DNA from: an uncultured Phycisphaerales bacterium
GTDB taxonomy: Bacteria > Planctomycetota > Phycisphaerae > Phycisphaerales > UBA1924
Direction of reading: 5' to 3'
Assembly (NCBI GenBank): GCA_937891445.1
Contig: CALAFV010000574.1
Location: 1 to 7,776 of the forward strand
Length of the DNA stretch: 7,776 bases
The translations under genes were made by a program, and so were the position numbers. Of the stretch, positions 7,045 to 7,776 are shown piece by piece (position 1 is the first letter of the stretch; each line of letters begins with the position of its first letter). The notes below the pieces were generated by a model that was not told the DNA's origin, searched no databases, and saw only the letters and a program-made list of their open reading frames with translations.

Positions 7045-7776
7045 CTATCCACCGACCGCAATGCGGTGGAGTTCGGCGAGGCGGGCGAGGTAGGCGGCGC
7101 TGGGCGTCACGTTGCGGCGGGCCATGACCGTACGGGCGACTTCGGTGAACTTGTCGAGGCGGTAGGTGCGCTTGCCCTCATCGGTGATCCACGCGAATGG
7201 GTGGATGCAGCCGCTGACGGGGGCGGTGGCTGCGTACATCGCGCCGGTGTGGATCACCGCGCCGGTCATGATGCGGGTGCAGATAGCGAACTTGGCGTGG
7301 TCGCCGATGATGCAGCCCATGAAGGTCTCGCCGGTGCGCTCCATCGGGCCGTCGGGCCGGGAGCGCACGGGGACCTCGCCGTAGGTGTTGAGGAGGTTGG
7401 AGTTGGTCGTCCCCGCGCCGAGGTTGGCCCACTCGCCGACGTAGGAGTCGCCGAGGAAGCCGTCGTGGGCCTTGTTGGCGTACCCCTGGAAGATCGTGCC
7501 GCTGACCTCGCCGGCGACCTTGCAGTATGGGCCGATGGCGGTGTTGGGGCGGATGACGGCGCGGTCGAGGACGGTGGAGTGCGGGCCGATGTAGGCGGGG
7601 CCGGTGATGATTGCGCCGGGGCGGACGACCGCGTGGTCGTCGATGACGATGGGGCCGGGCTCGGTGTCGAGGACGACCGACGGGTAGACGCGGGCGGAGC
7701 CGGCGATCTTCAGGCCGCGATCGTGCGTGACGACGACGCCCGCTGGAGCGGGGTCGGCCTTGACGGCGGCGAGGGC
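7045..7776 (-). CDS. GlmU-like sugar nucleotidyltransferase/acetyltransferase, C-terminal part (N-terminus off the right edge)
   Basis: The frame is open from base 7776 to a TAG at 7047-7045, giving 243 C-terminal residues; the N-terminal half and start are missing. The visible part is a left-handed beta-helix of hexapeptide repeats (for example GPIVIDDHAVVRPGAIITGP and STVLDRAVIRPNTAIGP). The block NKAHDGFLGDSYVGEWANLG lines up with the acetyltransferase active-site region of GlmU (E. coli KAGHLTYLGD and following NIGAGT), with His at 7467-7465 matching the catalytic histidine. This block is characteristic of the alternative GlmU family known from Bacteroidota (UDP-GlcNAc diphosphorylase/glucosamine-1-phosphate N-acetyltransferase). 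The expected role is making UDP-GlcNAc for peptidoglycan or envelope sugars in the cytoplasm. The uridylyltransferase domain cannot be checked, so another nucleotide-sugar specificity remains possible. It lies 108 bp upstream of polA on the same strand. Confidence 0.85.
   Translation of the reverse strand, partial: ALAAVKADPAPAGVVVTHDRGLKIAGSARVYPSVVLDTEPGPIVIDDHAVVRPGAIITGPAYIGPHSTVLDRAVIRPNTAIGPYCKVAGEVSGTIFQGYANKAHDGFLGDSYVGEWANLGAGTTNSNLLNTYGEVPVRSRPDGPMERTGETFMGCIIGDHAKFAICTRIMTGAVIHTGAMYAATAPVSGCIHPFAWITDEGKRTYRLDKFTEVARTVMARRNVTPSAAYLARLAELHRIAVGG

Noticed and set aside
1..7776. CRISPR arrays, tRNA or rRNA genes, toxin-antitoxin or defence cassettes
   Set aside because: I looked for regularly spaced repeats, cloverleaf or rRNA signatures and small paired ORFs and found none that hold up.

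Overview
The window is very GC-rich by eye and densely coded. It is a chromosomal housekeeping and signalling segment, most likely from a planctomycete-type bacterium (Planctomycetota, Phycisphaerae-like). That placement is an inference. It rests on the base composition, weak or absent Shine-Dalgarno sequences, a GldA/NatA-type ABC ATPase, and a GlmU-like protein of the kind known from Bacteroidota and related phyla. No rRNA, tRNA, CRISPR array, transposase, phage gene or plasmid function is visible.

Layout from left to right. Positions 1-717 (minus strand) hold the N-terminal 239 residues of an ABC transporter ATPase that runs off the left edge. Positions 718-905 are a divergent intergenic region. 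Positions 906-2651 (plus strand) encode a 581-residue signalling protein with PAS-like, GAF, H-box-like helical and receiver (REC) segments. It converges on a minus-strand cluster, and the 145-bp gap between them carries a striking 26-bp inverted repeat with one mismatch.

The minus-strand cluster, in transcription order from the right edge, is: a GlmU-like nucleotidyltransferase/acetyltransferase (C-terminal 243 residues only, 7776-7045), a 108-bp gap with a strong nested hairpin, polA (DNA polymerase I, 1005 aa, 6936-3919), a 62-aa ORF of unknown function (3926-3738), and prmC (release-factor glutamine methyltransferase, 3741-2797). The last three are linked by overlaps of 8 and 4 bp (the latter ATGA), so they are almost certainly one translationally coupled operon.

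Functionally, the cluster combines cell-envelope precursor synthesis, DNA repair/replication and translation termination. I see no pathway joining these genes beyond co-transcription. The most interesting points are the coupled small ORF between polA and prmC, the histidine-less H-box in the PAS-GAF-REC protein, the paired gene-end repeats at the convergent junction, and a Pro/Ser-rich insertion within the exonuclease domain of PolA. I do not see evidence for a complete new biological system here.
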